From NCBI RefSeq assembly GCF_001648155.1, contig NZ_CP015199.1:4721001-4785000 (forward strand): a stretch of DNA of 64,000 bases, given 5' to 3'. A program made the translations under genes and the position numbers. Positions within the stretch are counted from its first letter, which is position 1; every line of letters starts with the position of its first letter. Below the pieces are notes generated by a model that was not told where the DNA came from, did not search any database, and was given only the letters and a program-made list of their open reading frames with translations. This stretch comes from Chryseobacterium glaciei (GTDB lineage: Bacteria; Bacteroidota; Bacteroidia; Flavobacteriales; Weeksellaceae). Below, piece after piece: positions 35,304-43,967 of the stretch.

Positions 35304-36310
35304 AAACAACTTTTCTGCCTAAACTGAAAACAGATAATTCCCTACAAGCTGGTCAGGAAGCAGGTAAATTGGAAAGGGATTTCTATAAGTCCCTTTCCAA
35401 TCTGGCAAAGCACTATGGGATTGAGATACTTGAAACCAAGCACTTATCATATCCTTATAATATAGCACTTTCCCTTTGGGATGCTAAAACCAAATTAAAA
35501 AACAAAGTTAATCATCTGGAGAATGTACAGCTAATAAAAGAAAAAAAGAAAACTTTTCTGATGACAAAGGAATCATGTAACGTGGGATTAACCTTATACT
35601 ATATCCCTGTAATCCCACTTTTTTCAATGCTAAAAGATAAAAGAAGAAACAAAACGGCACAGTTACTCCTTTCTGTTTGCAGTTACTTATACCATATTGT
35701 AGATGTTCCATATTTCAGACAGGAAGATTCATACCTGTATTGGCAATATGAAATGATGAGCGATTGGATTGAACAGGATGAAGTGGACGTAGACGATCAA
35801 AACTGCAAAGACGAACTCAAACACGCAGAATGCATTGGCGACCTTGTGGAACAAAAAATCTATAACCGCAAAACCTTGACAGTCTTTGAAAAGCGTTTAA
35901 CCCATTTTAAAGCCCTAGACGAATTTGATACCGAGTGCCTGAAAATGGCAAAAGAAGCCTTTGAACTTTATACCCAATACCCTGCTGAAAGCATTTTTAG
36001 AAATGCCAAACCGCTTCACGATGATAATAATGATTATGATGCATACGAGCAGGAATGTATACCAATGGAGAAATACATTTCCTTTTGGGCTGATAGTGAC
36101 GGTTGGCTGTCTGAAAGCCTTTCAGAATGTATCAACAACGAGTTTAATGAATATGGCGATGTGCAGGAGCCCCAAATTTCCAAACGTTTTGACGGAAGCC
36201 CGTTATCGGGCAACAATCTGAATTTTGAAAATCGTTTGTTCAATGTATTGGATGAATTAATTTATCTGCTTAACACTTATAAAAAAGAAAAAAATGGACA
36301 CATTAACTGA
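35300..36310 (+). CDS. PRTRC-module protein, perhaps protein F
   Basis: About 336 residues from LKTTFLPKLKTDNSLQAGQE onward, with no ATG near that point. Continuous reading needs a -1 shift at 35296-35302, where TTTTTTA would join it to the 58-aa frame and give MLPMVF-LKTTFLPKL. It is helical and acidic (DWIEQDEVDVDDQNCKDELK). By position between C and B it could be PRTRC F, but I recognise no motif. It overlaps the B gene by 17 bp. Confidence 0.55.
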   Translation, partial: LKTTFLPKLKTDNSLQAGQEAGKLERDFYKSLSNLAKHYGIEILETKHLSYPYNIALSLWDAKTKLKNKVNHLENVQLIKEKKKTFLMTKESCNVGLTLYYIPVIPLFSMLKDKRRNKTAQLLLSVCSYLYHIVDVPYFRQEDSYLYWQYEMMSDWIEQDEVDVDDQNCKDELKHAECIGDLVEQKIYNRKTLTVFEKRLTHFKALDEFDTECLKMAKEAFELYTQYPAESIFRNAKPLHDDNNDYDAYEQECIPMEKYISFWADSDGWLSESLSECINNEFNEYGDVQEPQISKRFDGSPLSGNNLNFENRLFNVLDELIYLLNTYKKEKNGHIN

Positions 36311-37019
36311 CCTTACAGAAAATTTCGGGACACTTTATCATCCTAAATCGGCGTTGGTTTTCTATCAGACATTAACGACAAATCCTGATTGCTACGTAGA
36401 ATCTTTCGATATGGATCAAAACGGCAACTTAATTAACGCCCATCCATTAACCCATAGAGAAGCAAACGCCTTAGCTAAATCCCTAAAAATAGAAGCTGAC
36501 AAAAAAAAGCCTTTTTTAAAATCAGAGGGAATTATGGGCAGTCATATTTTACAGGTTAACCCCGCCCATGATGGTATGGTAATATGGTACAGCAAAGCAC
36601 AATCAAGAAATCTGCTTTTTATAGAAAATTTAGGTATTCCCAATGGAAAGGCAAATATCCCTCCCCTGCTTTGGGTTGCTAATCGAAACAAAATTTCGGT
36701 CTATGCCATGAATACGTGCAATAGACCAACAGAAAAAACGCCACTCTATCATGCCCCATTTTTTAACGTCAATGATAATGGTGCGGTGTGTATGGGAACC
36801 GTTGACATTAGCATAAAGAAAACCGCATCATTAGAAGAATTTACAACCGCTTGGGAAAATTATTTTTTCAACTCTTATTTCAGTCATTTAATGCTTAGTC
36901 ATAACCCGATAAAAGGAAATCTGGTCAGTCTTTTTAAAAAGTTAATCAATACGGATAAACCTTTCCCAAAAGAAAAATTAGTAAAAACCAACAGAACCCT
37001 TAAAAATGTACTGCGATGA
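36294..37019 (+). CDS. PRTRC system protein B, E2-like
   Basis: A 241-aa protein with PRTRC-B features: an N-terminal part containing GNLINAHPLTHREANALAKS and a later core PPLLWVANRNKISVYAMNT, HAPFFNVNDNGAVCMGTVDI. The family has been grouped with E2-like proteins; the Cys in AVCMGT is a candidate thioester residue (inference). It overlaps the ThiF gene by 4 bp (ATGA). Confidence 0.8.
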   Translation: MDTLTDLTENFGTLYHPKSALVFYQTLTTNPDCYVESFDMDQNGNLINAHPLTHREANALAKSLKIEADKKKPFLKSEGIMGSHILQVNPAHDGMVIWYSKAQSRNLLFIENLGIPNGKANIPPLLWVANRNKISVYAMNTCNRPTEKTPLYHAPFFNVNDNGAVCMGTVDISIKKTASLEEFTTAWENYFFNSYFSHLMLSHNPIKGNLVSLFKKLINTDKPFPKEKLVKTNRTLKNVLR

Positions 37020-37816
37020 TACCAAAAACAAGAATCCACTTTACGGACGATTATTTAATCAATCCAACCAATCCCATTGAAGTAAACCTTATTGGCGCAG
37101 GCGGTACAGGCTCAAAGGTGCTGACTGCCCTGCTTGAAATGAACCACAGTTTAATTGACTTGGGACACGCAGGTTTGTCGGTTAGACTATGGGATGATGA
37201 CATCATCACCGAAGCCAATTTAGGCAGACAACGATTTGCAGAAAGTGAGGTAGGACTGTATAAATCGGTTGCCCTGATTAACAGGGCGAACCGGTGGTCA
37301 GGAACAAATTGGAAAGCAGAAACCGTAAAATTTCAAAAAAATGAATTGGGAAAAGCACCCGAAAATACACAGGCAAACATTTACATTTCCTGCGTAGACA
37401 CGGTAAACGCACGTTTTGAATTGGCCGAAATTTTAAGGGGTATTCATAATAGCTTGTCATATCGAAACACGCCTAAGTATTGGCTCGATTTTGGAAATGC
37501 TAAATTTACAGGTCAGGCAATCCTCTCCACCATAGGAAACTTAAAACAGCCCCAATCTGAGAAATACGAAACAGTCGCACAACTGCCATTTGTTACCGAA
37601 GAATTTGGAGATTTACTAAAACAATCGGAATCAGAAGACAACACACCTAGCTGTTCTTTAGCCGAAGCATTGGAAAAACAGGATTTGTATATTAATTCTG
37701 TATTGGCTCAGATGGGTTGCTCTTTACTTTGGAACTTATTCCGCAATGGAATGACCGAAAACAGGGGCTTTTTTCTTAACCTAAAAGATTTTCGCTCACA
37801 ACCTATAAAAGTCTGA
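37016..37816 (+). CDS. PRTRC system ThiF-family adenylyltransferase, E1-like
   Basis: A 266-aa Rossmann protein with the nucleotide loop GAGGTGSK (27-34), WDDDIITEANLGRQRF for ATP/Mg binding, and SCVDTVNARFELAEIL. This is the usual E1/ThiF/MoeB fold without the CxxC zinc pairs. It likely adenylates the C-terminal Gly of the ubiquitin-like C protein; a cysteine near PSCSLAEALEKQDLYIN may receive it. It is the last gene of the cassette; a ParB-related gene is not seen in this window. Confidence 0.85.
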   Translation: MIPKTRIHFTDDYLINPTNPIEVNLIGAGGTGSKVLTALLEMNHSLIDLGHAGLSVRLWDDDIITEANLGRQRFAESEVGLYKSVALINRANRWSGTNWKAETVKFQKNELGKAPENTQANIYISCVDTVNARFELAEILRGIHNSLSYRNTPKYWLDFGNAKFTGQAILSTIGNLKQPQSEKYETVAQLPFVTEEFGDLLKQSESEDNTPSCSLAEALEKQDLYINSVLAQMGCSLLWNLFRNGMTENRGFFLNLKDFRSQPIKV

Positions 37817-38086
37817 TAATGCCAAGCCCGAAAATTCGGGCGGCGCAAAGACAAGCACTCACGTTGTTCGTGGACGTCTTTGCGCGGAAAATCGATGCAA
37901 CACCATTCATCAATTTTTCTTGCCAGATTCCCCAAAATTGCCGAATACAGTTGCGGTTTTTTTGCGTGGGATATTCCAAATATCCCTGATTATATTTAGA
38001 TGGACTTCTTTTCTTTCCGCATAAGCGGCCAAAGAAAAGAAGCAAAAGAACGCCGCATATTACAAATGGATAGCTTTTGGATATAA
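37817..38086. other. Structured intergenic region after the PRTRC cassette
   Basis: 270 bp with several stems: CCCGAA/TTCGGG, GCGCAAAGAC (37843-37852) with GTCTTTGCGC (37876-37885), and GGGATATT (37968-37975) with AATATCCC (37979-37986). GC-richer than the surroundings. It may end the cassette transcript or be the end of a mobile unit. Confidence 0.5.
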
Positions 38087-39049
38087 TTATTCGAATTGTT
38101 TTGTAAGTTCTTCTTTGGTTGGTAAAACTGCTTTATATTCTTTGGCAAATATTTTTTTATTATTTTCCGGTAAAATAAATTCTACAACGGTACGATTTGC
38201 GTCCTTAGAAAGAATAATACCTATGGTCGGATTTTCATCCGATATTTTAATTTTTCGGTCATAATAATTTACATACATCTGCATTTGACCAATGTCCTGT
38301 TGGGTAAATTTACCAATCATTACGTTTGACAGTACAAAACATTTCAGCAACCTGTTGTAAAATACAAGATCTACAACAAAACTACCCCCTTCAAAGGTAA
38401 ACCTGCGCTGTCTCCCTTCGAACAAAAAACCTTTGCCAAGCTCCAGCATAAAATTTTCCAGATTATTTATTATAACACTTTTACCATTATTTTCCGAATA
38501 TTTATTATCCTCTTTTATTCCGAAAAAGTCCAGCATATGATCTACGAGCTGACCATTGGCTGCAAGTTCTTTGACTGCATCTCTATTCCTGCTTAATATC
38601 AAACGCTCAAATAGGGCACAATTATATTGTCGCTGTAGTTCCCGTACCGACCATTTATTCTGTATCGCTTCCGTTTCGTAAAAGTTACGCTCATCCTCAT
38701 TTTTCATTTTTAAAAGTTGAACATAATGTGTCCAGCTTAAACTAAATCGCGTTTCCAAAACCCCAATCACTGGTCGAGGAATTCGGTGCTGGTAATTGAT
38801 ATAAAAGCTTCTCATATATTCCAGATTGGACATAGAATAGCTCGTACCAAATTCCTTGCTCAACTCTTCACTTAACAACAAAATTGTTTCTTCAGCATAA
38901 CCTTGCTGTTCATCTTCAACAATCATTTTACCGATCTGAAAATAAGCTGCAATCATGGCACGCTTACCATTTCGTCCAGTATATTGCTGTGTTTTGGCAA
39001 TAATACTCTCTATATTTTCTAAAAGAGGGAACGGATTAGTTGTACTCAT
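38087..39049 (-). CDS. DUF1016/YhcG-like PDDEXK protein, nuclease motif apparently degenerate
   Basis: A 320-aa protein with the DUF1016 N-terminal region (GKRAMIAAYFQIGKMIVEDE, LEYMRSFYINYQ) and the C-terminal nuclease-fold region: FTFEGGSFVVDLVFYNRLLK, then FVLSNVMIGKF. Most relatives have D/E-L-K where this has N-V-M, so the E-x-K half of the PD-(D/E)xK catalytic site seems lost while the Asp in VVDLVFY remains. The rest, up to ILPENNKKIFAKEYKAVLP, is intact. Members occur with restriction and mobile-element loci. This copy may be binding-only, or the region around 38310 may be altered. Confidence 0.82.
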   Translation of the reverse strand: MSTTNPFPLLENIESIIAKTQQYTGRNGKRAMIAAYFQIGKMIVEDEQQGYAEETILLLSEELSKEFGTSYSMSNLEYMRSFYINYQHRIPRPVIGVLETRFSLSWTHYVQLLKMKNEDERNFYETEAIQNKWSVRELQRQYNCALFERLILSRNRDAVKELAANGQLVDHMLDFFGIKEDNKYSENNGKSVIINNLENFMLELGKGFLFEGRQRRFTFEGGSFVVDLVFYNRLLKCFVLSNVMIGKFTQQDIGQMQMYVNYYDRKIKISDENPTIGIILSKDANRTVVEFILPENNKKIFAKEYKAVLPTKEELTKQFE

Positions 39050-39220
39050 TGTTAAATATTTGGCGAAACTAATTTACTAAAATTATAAAGGGGAAACAGT
39101 TGATTACACTTTCCACATCATAAAATTTTCCCCCTGGTTTGATTTGTTGCTATACTATATTAAAGTTTCCAATTGTCAGAAGTTATTGATCTTAATTTTT
39201 AAAATTCATTAACGTAACTC

Positions 39221-39409
39221 TTAGATCTTGGCAGAATGCAAATGAGACTGCCTTTCAATTTTTTTAAGCAGAACCTCTAACCTGTTTGAAAGTATCCTGT
39301 CAGCAACCTTCTCATAACGGTCAAGTTCCTTCATTGCTATAACAAAGGCCTTGTACAAATCATCTAAATCTCTATCGGTAAGTTTTATTATTTTTTCTTC
39401 CACCTTCAT
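39221..39409 (-). CDS. Small helical protein, unknown
   Basis: A 62-aa protein starting MKVEEKIIKLTDRDLDDLYK at ATG 39409 (a TTG at 39415 is also possible). It is highly charged and probably a single helical bundle or coiled coil. The TTACGGA palindrome at 39443-39458 lies 34 bp upstream of this start, and also upstream of the divergent gene at 39555. Function unknown. Confidence 0.55.
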   Translation of the reverse strand: MKVEEKIIKLTDRDLDDLYKAFVIAMKELDRYEKVADRILSNRLEVLLKKIERQSHLHSAKI

Positions 39410-39442
39410 TTCCAAAATATACTTAGGAGAAAGACGTGATGA

Positions 39443-39458
39443 TTACGGATTTCCGTAA
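39443..39458. repeat. Palindrome copy 3 (TTACGGA-TT-TCCGTAA)
   Basis: Same 7-bp arms as at 17874 and 18412, with centre TT in place of AA (the reverse complement). It sits between divergent genes and could control both. Confidence 0.6.
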
Positions 39459-39554
39459 AAACACGTAATAGATGAACAGATAGTTTTCATAACTTCCGAT
39501 CGTAAATTACAATTTGGCAGAAAACGACCTATTCAATGAAACAATCTATATAGT

Positions 39555-40829
39555 ATGACAGAACTGAAACTAAGACTTTCCAACGAACTTAAAATATTGT
39601 TGACGGACTGCGAAGAAATTTGGATAGCAGTTGCCATGATATCCGATGCTGGTTTTAATTTTATCCAGAAAAACGTTAATCCATCTGCTAAACAAAATTA
39701 TTTGGTTGGAATAGAGCTGCCAACTTCACCAACCGTTCTAAGACAGCTCATGAACTTAGATGGGAATGGGCTAGTCGAAAGCAGGATCTACCATAAACCA
39801 GGCAAATTTTTCCATCCAAAAATCTACATCGTTAAAACTGGAGGAAAACTCCATGTCTTTGTAGGTTCGGGTAATTGTACCGATGGCGGGTTAGATAAAA
39901 ATATCGAGATAGGTGCTAAAATAGACGAAAGGAACTTCTGCGAAAAGTCACTGGAATGGTATAATGCTACGAATAAAAATGCCCGGATCATTACAGAAGA
40001 CTTTTTACTGTCTTACGAAGTTTTGTTTAAAAACCGCAAGGAAAGAATAAAGAATGACCAACAAGAGCTTCAAATTCTTTTTTCTGAGGAGATTACCCCC
40101 ATAAATCTCGAAAAGATAGATTTTACCAACCAATTTTTCAAGAAAGAACATTTTCAAGCATTTGAAGGACGAAAACCGTTTGACAGGTCACCTCAATCTA
40201 ATGAAGAAAGACAGAAAGTAAGGAATCAATTGTATAGGCTACATGACAAGGTATTACCAAAAATAAAAGCAAAAAAATGGAAGCTCGCAGAACATTATAC
40301 TTCTAATGACATTGTTTCATCGGCAATACATGGTGAATACACTGCAAATGATCTTCAGGCAATTTGGCTACATTATGGTCGGGACAAAAAAGAAATTAAA
40401 GCCTATGGGCCAAAAGAAACGCCACTTGGATATATGCGTCTGCAGGTCATTATCCACAAGGACAATGTAGGAATATGGAACAGGATAGGAAAAGATAAAG
40501 GCAGTCAGATCGACAGAGATAATTTGAAACAAAAATTAAGGACAGACAAGGTTTACAGAGAAACCTTTTTTAATGTGATAAGCAATTTGCCATATGGCTA
40601 TTTCATCGAACTTAACAACCAGCCGAAATTTGTTGAAGAATTTGAAAATGAACAGGCGTTAACAGAATTTTTATTAAGTGCTGATTTCAACCAGTATTTC
40701 ATTATAGGTATTGACCTTGCGCCCGATGATCCCAGACTGTCCACGCAGAACATTGCAGACACTGTGATCACAAATTTTGAACTATTATTGCCAACCTATG
40801 AACTTATAAAACATAAATTGGTCTTATAG
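39555..40829 (+). CDS. PLD-like nuclease-domain protein
   Basis: A 424-aa protein with an N-terminal phospholipase D-type domain: FHPKIYIVK (H87, K89 as HxK), then VFVGSGNCTDGGLDKNIE (104-118) with Asn and Glu. This HxK...GSxN...GGL..N.E pattern occurs in PLD-family nucleases. The C-terminal 250 residues are helical and unrecognised. It is followed 46 bp later by a DUF2971 gene. Pairing of a nuclease with DUF2971 suggests a defence or toxin unit, which is inference. An HxK with only one copy implies that it works as a dimer. Confidence 0.78.
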   Translation: MTELKLRLSNELKILLTDCEEIWIAVAMISDAGFNFIQKNVNPSAKQNYLVGIELPTSPTVLRQLMNLDGNGLVESRIYHKPGKFFHPKIYIVKTGGKLHVFVGSGNCTDGGLDKNIEIGAKIDERNFCEKSLEWYNATNKNARIITEDFLLSYEVLFKNRKERIKNDQQELQILFSEEITPINLEKIDFTNQFFKKEHFQAFEGRKPFDRSPQSNEERQKVRNQLYRLHDKVLPKIKAKKWKLAEHYTSNDIVSSAIHGEYTANDLQAIWLHYGRDKKEIKAYGPKETPLGYMRLQVIIHKDNVGIWNRIGKDKGSQIDRDNLKQKLRTDKVYRETFFNVISNLPYGYFIELNNQPKFVEEFENEQALTEFLLSADFNQYFIIGIDLAPDDPRLSTQNIADTVITNFELLLPTYELIKHKLVL

Positions 40830-40875
40830 TTATATAATCTATAAAATAAATAATTAACCTCTAAAATAATACAAC

Positions 40876-41649
40876 GTGTTCAAATTTTACTCAGTACCAT
40901 GTGCAGATCTTATAGAAAACCTCGCAGGATCTCTTGCAAGCATCAAGTTTTCTTCCGCATTCAATCTTAATGATCCATACGAATTAAAGTTCAATTTGGT
41001 TATTGATCCTACTGCACAGGAACACCGCAAACAATATTTTAAGAATCACCCATCAGACACAGAAGAAGATTTTTTGTCTTGGCAAAAACACGCTATAAAA
41101 CATGATGGTTACAGTTGGTATGCTGAACAGCAAATAAGAAATGAAATAGGACAGTCGATCACCTTATGTTCCTTCACAGAAGGTAATAACAGCAATCTGA
41201 TGTGGTCGCACTACACAGCCAACCATACAGGAATTTGTATAGAATATCATCCTGAGCTATTTGAGTTTTTCAGAACACTGGACGGGTTCGTTGGAATTGG
41301 AAATATAATTTACGCTGATACACCACCCTCAGTAATGGGTTTAGATAAACTAAATATTATAGCAGAAAAAATAATGTTTACTAAACAATCCGAATGGAAT
41401 TATGAAAAAGAACGTCGTGTGATTTTGCGAAGTAATAACAATACGGATTTTATACAAATTGAAAGAAAATACATCAAAGCCATTTACATTGGTTCAAGGA
41501 CACCAAGTGATATCGTAAAGAGAATTCTGGAGGTTTGCCAAAATTCTGATATTAAAGTGTACTATGGAATAACCATGGGTAAGAGTTACGAAGTGAGCTT
41601 TAGCGAACACAAAGAGGGTACAGGATATATGAGGGCTTTTTGGGAATAG
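40876..41649 (+). CDS. DUF2971-family protein
   Basis: A 257-aa protein starting at GTG 40876 (MFKFYSVPCADLIENLAGS). It has the DUF2971 signatures: SSAFNLNDPYELKF, ITLCSFTEGNNSNLMWSHY, TGICIEYHPELF, EWNYEKERRVIL and the later IKAIYIGSRTPSDIV. The W-S-H-Y and Glu/Arg residues form the likely active pocket. The function is unknown; relatives often lie beside defence genes. It is 46 bp from the PLD-like gene. Confidence 0.85.
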   Translation: MFKFYSVPCADLIENLAGSLASIKFSSAFNLNDPYELKFNLVIDPTAQEHRKQYFKNHPSDTEEDFLSWQKHAIKHDGYSWYAEQQIRNEIGQSITLCSFTEGNNSNLMWSHYTANHTGICIEYHPELFEFFRTLDGFVGIGNIIYADTPPSVMGLDKLNIIAEKIMFTKQSEWNYEKERRVILRSNNNTDFIQIERKYIKAIYIGSRTPSDIVKRILEVCQNSDIKVYYGITMGKSYEVSFSEHKEGTGYMRAFWE

Positions 41650-41671
41650 CCTATTGCTGTAGGATTATGCA

Positions 41672-43402
41672 CTACTCTTCTATGCTTTTCTGATCGGTAT
41701 CTTGGAGACGCTGTTTAATAAAATCCGTCGGACGAATCCCGTTGATCTCTTGGAATAAGTTTGAAAAATTAGTTCTGGAAGCCATTCCACATTCTTCCGC
41801 CAAAGTTTCTATCTTATAATGAAGGTATTTTCTTTCTTTATAAAGTTTGTCAGTGATAAAGGCAATTCGTAGTTCGCTGAGATATCTGTTAAAATTCATC
41901 CCTTTATAATCATTGATCACCTGTGAGAGATAGCTATGGTTAGTGACGAACCTAGCGGCGAGTTTATTTAATGTAAGACCACTTTCAATAAAACCAGAAC
42001 TATCCTCAAAGTCCCTTAACCTCAGCAGAATATCATCCACGATTTTTTGCTCAATGTCCAGCTTATAATTCTCCTTTCCCTTTGTCTGTCCTTCACGTGC
42101 GATCAGCTCATCTTTACTGAGGATCTTCTGCTCTAAAAGCCTGTACTGCTTACGGATTTTCTTTTCACTCCTATGTTTGAAGAATAAAGCTATCATCAGT
42201 GCGGCGGCGATAGTTGCCAAAGTCCAAACTATCCAGACGATTTGTGAAATTCTTCTTTCTAACCGAGTTTTTCCATCAAGCAAAGTATTGGTATCATATT
42301 CTCTATGAATCTTGGAAAAAAGGTATCCAAAGTCACGACGAATAATCTCATCAGCTTTTATAAGTTGTTTGGTATAATAAAGCTCTTTTTTAATATCCCC
42401 TTTTTCTTTATAATGATCGATTAATACCTCGTAGTTATTTCTAAGCTCAGGTAATATGAAATGATGTTTCTGAAACACTGAATCTACTTTCTGAAAAAAG
42501 GGCATTGCATTATCCATATTACCTAGCTCGAGATATGATTTTCCAATATAGGAATAGCAGACGCTCGTCCATGCAAAATCATTAACACCCGATATTGAGG
42601 TTATGGAGCTTTCCAGAGATTTTATGGAATTATGGTAATCTCTTTTGTAAAACTGGCCAATACCCTTTTCTTTTAAAAAATAACCGTACTCCTGTTGATA
42701 GTCCTTATTTGATGACGTTAGGGAAAGTCCGATGTTTGTCAGGGAGTCTGCTGATTTTTGATTACCTAAATTGCGGTAGCATACAGCCATCTGATGCAGA
42801 CTGTTGTAATATCCACGTTTATTTCCATACCGCAGATTGGGATGTATATCTTTCTTTGATTCTTCTTCAAAGAAAGTTTTAGTCTGTTTTAATAATACTA
42901 GCGCCTCATCATAGTTACCAATATAACTTTTAACGACACCAAGAAGATAGTACACCTTGTTTTTATAGTAGGGATCGTTACTTTTCTGAGAATATTTGTA
43001 CGCAATCAGGAATTCATTCAACGCCAGTTTGTATTTTTTTAAATTAAAATAATACACGATGCCTTTGCTTGTATAAGCTCTTCCGATCAGATAATCATCT
43101 CTTGTCAATTTTGCGGCCCAAATTGCGCTGTCGGCATATTTTAGTTTATCATCAGGCGAAACAGAATATAATAATCCATCTTTATATCCTTCCACAAGCT
43201 GGGGGTAATTTTTTTCGATTCTTGCCTTCTGAATATATTTTCCCACTAATGGTAGCATACTGGAATCATTTTCCAGCCCGTTTTCATAATTCAATTTTAT
43301 CCGGTAATAATCCGTAGTATCCTCTTTCTGTGCAAAAAGAGGTTCACATAAAAATATTGCTAAGATTAGAATACAAAGACGGGATCTTATATTCATGGCC
43401 AT
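41672..43402 (-). CDS. TPR-membrane-AraC-type regulator
   Basis: A 576-aa one-protein regulator: N-terminal signal/anchor (MAMNIRSRLCILILAIFLC), TPR-like periplasmic repeats (about 80-350), a transmembrane segment near IVWTLATIAAALMIALFF, a short coil and a cytosolic AraC HTH (FVTNHSYLSQVINDYKGMNF, then ETLAEECGMASRTNFSNLFQ). Such a design senses outside the cell and acts on a promoter inside. It is divergent from the small lipoprotein/MauE/CX7C genes of locus 2, with a 44-bp palindrome between them, so it probably regulates those genes. Confidence 0.88.
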   Translation of the reverse strand: MAMNIRSRLCILILAIFLCEPLFAQKEDTTDYYRIKLNYENGLENDSSMLPLVGKYIQKARIEKNYPQLVEGYKDGLLYSVSPDDKLKYADSAIWAAKLTRDDYLIGRAYTSKGIVYYFNLKKYKLALNEFLIAYKYSQKSNDPYYKNKVYYLLGVVKSYIGNYDEALVLLKQTKTFFEEESKKDIHPNLRYGNKRGYYNSLHQMAVCYRNLGNQKSADSLTNIGLSLTSSNKDYQQEYGYFLKEKGIGQFYKRDYHNSIKSLESSITSISGVNDFAWTSVCYSYIGKSYLELGNMDNAMPFFQKVDSVFQKHHFILPELRNNYEVLIDHYKEKGDIKKELYYTKQLIKADEIIRRDFGYLFSKIHREYDTNTLLDGKTRLERRISQIVWIVWTLATIAAALMIALFFKHRSEKKIRKQYRLLEQKILSKDELIAREGQTKGKENYKLDIEQKIVDDILLRLRDFEDSSGFIESGLTLNKLAARFVTNHSYLSQVINDYKGMNFNRYLSELRIAFITDKLYKERKYLHYKIETLAEECGMASRTNFSNLFQEINGIRPTDFIKQRLQDTDQKSIEE

Positions 43403-43518
43403 GGTTAAGTTTGCTTATCAAAATTATGAAAATTCACCCAATTGGGAGTCAGGCAACCTGTATTTACAAAATTTTCAACAAACACAAGATGAGTGCGGGT
43501 TACAAGGGTTTCCGAGCC

Positions 43519-43562
43519 GTGCTTATTGATAAATAAGTACGTACTTATTTATCAATAAGCAC
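43519..43562. promoter_or_regulatory. 44-bp perfect palindrome between divergent genes
   Basis: Both halves are exact reverse complements, 22 bp each: the left half begins GTGCTTATTGATAAATAAG and the centre is GTACGTAC. It lies between the TPR-AraC gene (minus) and the lipoprotein gene (plus), 93 bp before the latter. Long uninterrupted palindromes are unusual; a regulator site or cruciform is likely. Confidence 0.75.
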
Positions 43563-43654
43563 AAACAACAGTTTTTTACCAATAAAAACACTTATACCTT
43601 CGATCTCAGAATTCTAATCAAACCGGCCGGGATAATCTCAAAACTAATCAAACA

Positions 43655-43912
43655 ATGAAAACGATTATCTCATCAGTTTTAATCATTGCAGGAATGATAA
43701 CCATGCATTCCTGTAGGCAACAAGACGAAGCACAAGATGCCGATCTACAAACCCAAGTCAGCAAATCTGATACGGAAATACAGAGAGGCAACGATACCAT
43801 AAACACTGCCTCTATTCCGGGAGCTTTTAATGGGTCAAAAGATTTCGATGACGACACTACAATAACCGATCCTCCACCTAAAGATCGTGATCAATGGAGA
43901 AATAGGGAATAA
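43655..43912 (+). CDS. Small lipoprotein of Sus locus 2
   Basis: An 85-aa protein: MKTIISSVLIIAGMITMHSC is a signal with a lipobox-like cysteine at 20, followed by a polar, Asp/Thr/Asn-rich, probably disordered stretch ending PPKDRDQWRNRE. It starts the small operon that continues with MauE. Function unknown. Confidence 0.65.
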   Translation: MKTIISSVLIIAGMITMHSCRQQDEAQDADLQTQVSKSDTEIQRGNDTINTASIPGAFNGSKDFDDDTTITDPPPKDRDQWRNRE

Positions 43913-43967
43913 CTTTATCCGTAGGATATTGTGCTGCGCGAAAGAACTAATTATCAAAAATAAAATC

